From: Candidatus Saccharimonadota bacterium
Lineage (GTDB): Bacteria; Patescibacteriota; Saccharimonadia; Saccharimonadales; SLHW01
DNA length: 16,051 bases
NCBI GenBank assembly: GCA_007135955.1
Contig: SLHW01000013.1
Span: forward strand, 1 to 16,051
Direction: 5' to 3'
The notes under the pieces were generated by a model. The model did not search any database. It saw only the letters and a program-made list of their open reading frames with translations, and was not told the DNA's origin. The position numbers were made by a program, and so were the translations under genes. Shown in pieces: positions 12,602-16,051 of this stretch (position 1 is the first letter of the stretch; every line of letters begins with the position of its first letter).

Positions 12602-12607
12602 TATAGT
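12579..12607 (+). promoter_or_regulatory. tRNA-Leu(GAG) promoter
   Basis: TTGCCT (12579-12584), 17 bases, TATAGT (12602-12607), leaving a leader of about 34 bases. It overlaps the 3' end and stop codon of the endonuclease remnant. Confidence 0.5.
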
Positions 12608-12647
12608 AGTTAACGGTTGCAGTTTCCCTGCATTGTTCCTATAACTA

Positions 12648-12732
12648 GCGCGAGTGGTGGAATTGGTATACACGCATGCTTGAGGGGCATGTGCCGCAAG
12701 GCTTGGAGGTTCGAGTCCTCTCTCGCGCACCA
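12648..12732 (+). tRNA. tRNA-Leu (anticodon GAG)
   Basis: Class II tRNA: acceptor GCGCGAG/CTCGCGC, anticodon stem CATGC/GCATG around TTGAGGG (anticodon GAG), long variable arm TGCC..GGC, T-loop TTCGAGT, A73 and encoded CCA. Confidence 0.97.
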
Positions 12733-12754
12733 AAAAGACTTATATTTCAGATAT

Positions 12755-12796
12755 CTACTTAGGCTCAAGTCTTAACCTAGTAGTCTACTTTTTATG
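12755..12796 (+). terminator. Possible terminator after tRNA-Leu(GAG)
   Basis: CTACTTAGG / CCTAGTAG stem with one bulged base and a 12-base loop, followed by TCTACTTTTTATG. It lies between two converging genes; the stem is weaker than other terminators in the window. Confidence 0.4.
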
Positions 12797-14429
12797 TTTT
12801 TGGTAAATAGTCTGCGAGATTGTTGATAGTGTACTCTTGGCGGAGCATTGGCTTGATGTCTTCCATCGTCACATCCATCTTGACGCCAGGGTTTAAGAAG
12901 GCGTATGGATCAAATATCTTTTTGACGTTTTGAAATAATCGGTATACGTCATCACCATACAAATCACGAAGATACGGACCACGTAAGCGACCATCACCGT
13001 GTTCGCCAGTGGTACTGCCACCAAGCGAAATAACCATCCGATAATAATCATCCATAATCCGGAATACTTTTTGTCGATCGCCGACATGGCTTAAGTCAAG
13101 AAACGGCTGCATGTGCAAATTAGCATTGCCCGCATGACCCCATAATGCAACCTTTAGATCATACTTATCAAATAACTTATAAACGCCGCCTAGATATTGC
13201 TGGAATTTCTCAGGCGGTACAACACCATCTTCAATAATTGGAATAGCTTTTTTCTTACCATTATTGTGCGAAATCACCGCGGCAGCACTGTGACGGATTT
13301 TCCATAATTCCTCAATTTTTTCGGCATCAGTCTCGATTAGATGTGGTACCTGTAACTTTTTGAGTACTTTTATAGCTTTTTTTGCCATACGTTTTTGAGT
13401 ACGAGGGCTTGGGTTGTCAAACTCGATGAGCGTCACGAGCTTTGGAAAAGGCGGATCTATTAATCCCTTTAGTTGATTTGGGTTATTAGCATGGACAAAC
13501 TGTAGCAAATGTTCATCAACCATCTCGATTGAGCTAGGCGGCTCACTGAGCCCGCTAAGCTCTTGAATGGTTTCTTCGGCTAGTTGCATGTCATCAAACT
13601 GCGCTAAGATCAAGGTGCTTTCTGGTGTATGTGCTTCAGTATCAACAACTACTTCGGTTACTACGCCAAGTGTACCCTGCGAACCAACAATCAGCGGGGT
13701 TAGGTCGAACGATCCATTTTTTTGCTTAACTTCAAGCAAGCTGTAGCCGGCAGAGTTTTTAGATACGTTTAGAGCCGTCTTTTCAATAACATCGCGGTTT
13801 TCTTCGATTAACGTATCAATACCCCGATATACTTCACCTTCAAATGTTTGTAGGCCTAGCTTCTTATTAAGCTCACGCTTACTGAGTCGTCTGGTTTCAA
13901 TTACTTCACCGTTAGCAAGCACAACTCGCAATCCCTTAACGTAATCTCGAGTATTGCCGTACTTAAAAGACTTTTCGCCACTAGCATTATTGGCGACAGC
14001 ACCACCAACTGTCGAATATTCAATGGAGGCGGGATACGGTGGCAAAAACCGGCCATGAGTGTGTAGTGTTTGTTGTAATTTTGCATAGTTTATGCCCGGT
14101 TCTACTACCGCTACACCAGTCTTGGAGTCAAGTTCGAGCAGTTTATTCATATGGGCCGGAAAGACCAACATCACTCCGCTACCAATAGCTGCCCCCGACT
14201 GATCGGTACCGCGACCACGAGCAGTAATCGGAACAACCCGCCCCCGTTCGGCTAGCTGCCACGAAAAACGAGCTGCCTTGCGAACATCATTTTCGTTCCT
14301 GGGATAGACCACAATAGCTGGCGTCTGCTCAAAGATACTTGCGTCAGTAGAAAAATACTCTCGAACGTCACTGGAAGTCATAACCTCTCCAGTTAGATGA
14401 TCCTGTAGATAATGCGCAACTTTACTCAT
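12792..14429 (-). CDS. FAD-binding oxidase, GlcD/D-lactate dehydrogenase type
   Basis: Flavoprotein of 545 residues that oxidises a 2-hydroxy acid such as D-lactate or glycolate; the exact substrate is not decided here. FAD_binding_4/PCMH domain: ITARGRGTDQSGAAIGSG (68-85), STVGGAVANNASGEKSFKYG (139-158), IVGSQGTLGVVTE (247-259). C-terminal FAD-oxidase domain: GHAGNANLHMQPFLD (431-445), the STTGEHGDGRLRG block (472-484) and KKIFDPYAFLNPG (503-515). There is no cysteine-rich Fe-S extension as in fused glycolate oxidase proteins. ATG at 14427-14429 has only a distant AGAGG, and an extended -10 TGCTATGAT lies at 14478-14486. It is monocistronic or reads on from tRNA-Leu(CAG), after which I see no terminator. 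Confidence 0.93.
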   Translation of the reverse strand: MSKVAHYLQDHLTGEVMTSSDVREYFSTDASIFEQTPAIVVYPRNENDVRKAARFSWQLAERGRVVPITARGRGTDQSGAAIGSGVMLVFPAHMNKLLELDSKTGVAVVEPGINYAKLQQTLHTHGRFLPPYPASIEYSTVGGAVANNASGEKSFKYGNTRDYVKGLRVVLANGEVIETRRLSKRELNKKLGLQTFEGEVYRGIDTLIEENRDVIEKTALNVSKNSAGYSLLEVKQKNGSFDLTPLIVGSQGTLGVVTEVVVDTEAHTPESTLILAQFDDMQLAEETIQELSGLSEPPSSIEMVDEHLLQFVHANNPNQLKGLIDPPFPKLVTLIEFDNPSPRTQKRMAKKAIKVLKKLQVPHLIETDAEKIEELWKIRHSAAAVISHNNGKKKAIPIIEDGVVPPEKFQQYLGGVYKLFDKYDLKVALWGHAGNANLHMQPFLDLSHVGDRQKVFRIMDDYYRMVISLGGSTTGEHGDGRLRGPYLRDLYGDDVYRLFQNVKKIFDPYAFLNPGVKMDVTMEDIKPMLRQEYTINNLADYLPKT

Positions 14430-14477
14430 GTTTGATTGTTTGCCTCTGTTTACTTAAGCGTTAGCTGTATAAACTCC

Positions 14478-14486
14478 ATCATAGCA
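14478..14486 (-). promoter_or_regulatory. Extended -10 promoter of the FAD oxidase
   Basis: TGCTATGAT on the minus strand, about 48 bases upstream of the ATG, which would leave a leader of roughly 40 bases. This gene uses the same box type but is not leaderless. Confidence 0.4.
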
Positions 14487-14531
14487 TATATTTCATCCGA
14501 GTTGAGCCAGACTATACTATCCTTATACCAC

Positions 14532-14618
14532 TGGTGCGGATGAGAGGACTTGAACCTCCACGAACCGAAGTTCACTAGCTCCTGAAGCTAGCGCGTCTAC
14601 CAATTCCGCCACATCCGC
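14532..14618 (-). tRNA. tRNA-Leu (anticodon CAG)
   Basis: Class II tRNA: acceptor GCGGATG/CATCCGC, anticodon stem CTAGC/GCTAG around TTCAGGA (anticodon CAG), long variable arm GAACTTCGGTTC, T-loop TTCAAGT, A73 and encoded CCA. Confidence 0.97.
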
Positions 14619-14646
14619 TTAAGCTATACGGGCTTACTGCCTTTAA

Positions 14647-14652
14647 ATTATA
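14647..14652 (-). promoter_or_regulatory. -10 box of tRNA-Leu(CAG)
   Basis: Perfect TATAAT on the minus strand, 28 bases before the tRNA, in the short gap after the substrate-binding protein gene. No clear -35. Confidence 0.45.
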
Positions 14653-14674
14653 CCGCACGTAATCTTAATTAAAG

Positions 14675-16051
14675 CTATCGCGAAACTTTATCTACAGTAT
14701 CTCGTCGAATATACCACTCGTGCGCACTAAGCATTCGATCGCTACTACCATTAAATAAAATCGGTTCAAGCCCGACAATTTCTGATTGAGCTAGATAAAT
14801 AAATCTTGGCTGATATAGCATTAGAGCTGGCGCGTCACGTCGCCACGCCTCAAGAAATGGCTGATACTTGACTGAGCGGAGCTCATCGTCCGAGCGAGTT
14901 CGACCAGACTCAAGCGCCTCGTCAGCCTGAGATGACTGATAATCACTAAAGTTTAAGCGATTATCAGCTACTATCTCAGTCTGAGAGCTGTGCCAAAAAG
15001 CAAATACATCCGGGTCGGTGCCAATAGATATGCCGTGGAGCAATGCCAAAAAATCATGATTAGCAATGGTTCTGCTTAGTTCGTTTTCGTTTTGTAGAGT
15101 GACGTCTACGCGTACACCATGTTCATGCCATTGCTCCTGCAAGGCATGAGTAACAGCTCGAGCATCAACACTATTGAGTGCAATTATTGAAAAGGAAAGC
15201 TCCAGCTCTTCTTTTTGCCAAATACCATCATCATTCCGCTCCCAGTCAGCGTCAATAAGCTGTTCTGCTGCTTTCTCAGGGTCATAAGGTAGCTGTGTTA
15301 ACTCCTCATTATAACCCTGATGAATGGCTAGTAATGGACTATCCGATGATACGACCGGACCCTCTAGACTATCGAGAGCCTTTTCAGTATCGATAAAACG
15401 GACTAACGCTTGACGGACTGCCCGCTCTGAAAAGACTGGCTCACTTGTCTTAAAAAATACGCCGACTTGTCCAGTTAACGGCACAACGTACTGATAATGA
15501 TCATGCCCTTCGAGCAATTCATGGGATATGTTATTGATGCCAACGATGGCATTAATATCACGGTTGATAAAACTTTGAATCATCCGTTCTTCATTGCGAA
15601 ATGTTCTGATGATAAACCTGTCGAGGTATGGTCGATTCTTATGATAGTTATCGTAAGCACTAAGAGCAATCCGTTCTTCACGTTCTTCGTTGCTCGCCCC
15701 TACTACTTCAATAGTGTCCCAGACAAAAGCACCAGTACCAACCGGCTGAGCCGTGTTAAATATATCAGAGCGTAACTGCCGAGGTGATACGTCGCCTAAA
15801 ATATGCTGAGGCACAATCCCGTTCGTCAATGCAAGTGGAAACGATACGAATGGACTAGGGAGATCGAATTTTACAGTGTGATCATCTAGGGCTTCGAGTG
15901 TTGTATCCTTCCAGCTTGTAAACATTGGAGAACGAGCATCCGGATTAGCAATAGTTTGATACGTAAACACGACATCGTCAGCCGTAAACGGCTCGCCATC
16001 ATGCCAAAATACATCATCACGCAGACTCACTATATACTCAAGGCCGGATTC
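14675..16051 (-). CDS. ABC transporter substrate-binding protein, OppA/DppA family (5' end outside window)
   Basis: Extracytoplasmic solute-binding protein of the SBP_bac_5 family, which delivers peptides or similar solutes to an ABC importer. About 458 residues are visible. The frame stays open to the window edge (ESGLEYIVSLRDDVFWHDG), and the GTG at 16028-16030 is internal, so the true start with its signal or anchor lies outside. Family marks: LRDDVFWHDGEPFTADDVVFTYQTI, LPSPFVSFPLAL, GTGAFVWD, an AVRQAL block, and the late GTDPDVFAFWHSSQ. No permease or ATPase gene is in view, so ligand and operon partners are unknown. The stop TAG is at 14675-14677. Confidence 0.93.
   Translation of the reverse strand, partial: ESGLEYIVSLRDDVFWHDGEPFTADDVVFTYQTIANPDARSPMFTSWKDTTLEALDDHTVKFDLPSPFVSFPLALTNGIVPQHILGDVSPRQLRSDIFNTAQPVGTGAFVWDTIEVVGASNEEREERIALSAYDNYHKNRPYLDRFIIRTFRNEERMIQSFINRDINAIVGINNISHELLEGHDHYQYVVPLTGQVGVFFKTSEPVFSERAVRQALVRFIDTEKALDSLEGPVVSSDSPLLAIHQGYNEELTQLPYDPEKAAEQLIDADWERNDDGIWQKEELELSFSIIALNSVDARAVTHALQEQWHEHGVRVDVTLQNENELSRTIANHDFLALLHGISIGTDPDVFAFWHSSQTEIVADNRLNFSDYQSSQADEALESGRTRSDDELRSVKYQPFLEAWRRDAPALMLYQPRFIYLAQSEIVGLEPILFNGSSDRMLSAHEWYIRRDTVDKVSR

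Noticed and set aside
12640..12645. TTGCAG-17-TATAAC as tRNA-Leu(GAG) promoter
   Set aside because: The -10 would end 2 bases before the tRNA, placing the transcription start inside it; the TTGCCT/TATAGT pair upstream fits better.
1..16051. CRISPR array, prophage or insertion sequence
   Set aside because: No regularly spaced repeats, transposase, integrase or phage structural genes were seen on either strand.

Overview
The window looks like the chromosome of a Patescibacteria (CPR) organism, most likely Candidatus Saccharibacteria (TM7). This rests on a DUF5674 gene with its usual small helical partner, short membrane-anchored orphan proteins, roughly 43% GC, and very weak use of Shine-Dalgarno sites. 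The placement is inferred from gene content and was not checked by database search. TGA ends several intact genes, so the genetic code is the standard one.

Layout. 1-2.3 kb (minus): the N-terminal part of leuS and a one-pass membrane protein. 2.45-2.53 kb (plus): tRNA-Ala and a bidirectional terminator. 2.8-7.25 kb (minus): a tight operon lemA, htpX, polytopic membrane protein, ligA. 7.25-7.57 kb: no confident gene. 7.57-10.9 kb: tRNA-Phe (minus), then on the plus strand a three-helix membrane protein, tRNA-Gly, a SAM methyltransferase, the two-gene DUF5674 cassette, tRNA-Cys, an HNH nuclease and tRNA-Leu(UAA). 11-11.9 kb (minus): a 54-residue membrane protein, a MazG-type pyrophosphohydrolase, a GC-rich structured island and tRNA-Val. 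11.95-12.7 kb (plus): a frameshifted LAGLIDADG endonuclease and tRNA-Leu(GAG). 12.8-16.05 kb (minus): a GlcD-type FAD dehydrogenase, tRNA-Leu(CAG) and a peptide-type ABC substrate-binding protein cut by the window edge.

The eight tRNA genes all encode CCA; three are leucine isoacceptors within 4 kb. Both stand-alone homing-type nucleases sit between tRNA genes, and one reading frame runs 10 bases into a tRNA. The genes are mostly housekeeping (translation, membrane proteostasis, DNA ligation, nucleotide clean-up, uptake) with an accessory stretch at about 7.7-12.6 kb.

Most notable observations: (1) six unrelated genes share an extended -10 box (TGnTAnnnT) ending 6 or 7 bases before ATG with no Shine-Dalgarno, which predicts leaderless mRNAs; (2) the NAD+-dependent DNA ligase has lost all four zinc-finger cysteines; (3) tRNA-Gly replaces the invariant G19-C56 elbow pair by A19-U56, and tRNA-Cys has an altered 18/55 contact; (4) the HNH frame overlaps tRNA-Leu(UAA); (5) a DUF5674 gene pair is flanked by two similar minus-strand gene ends.
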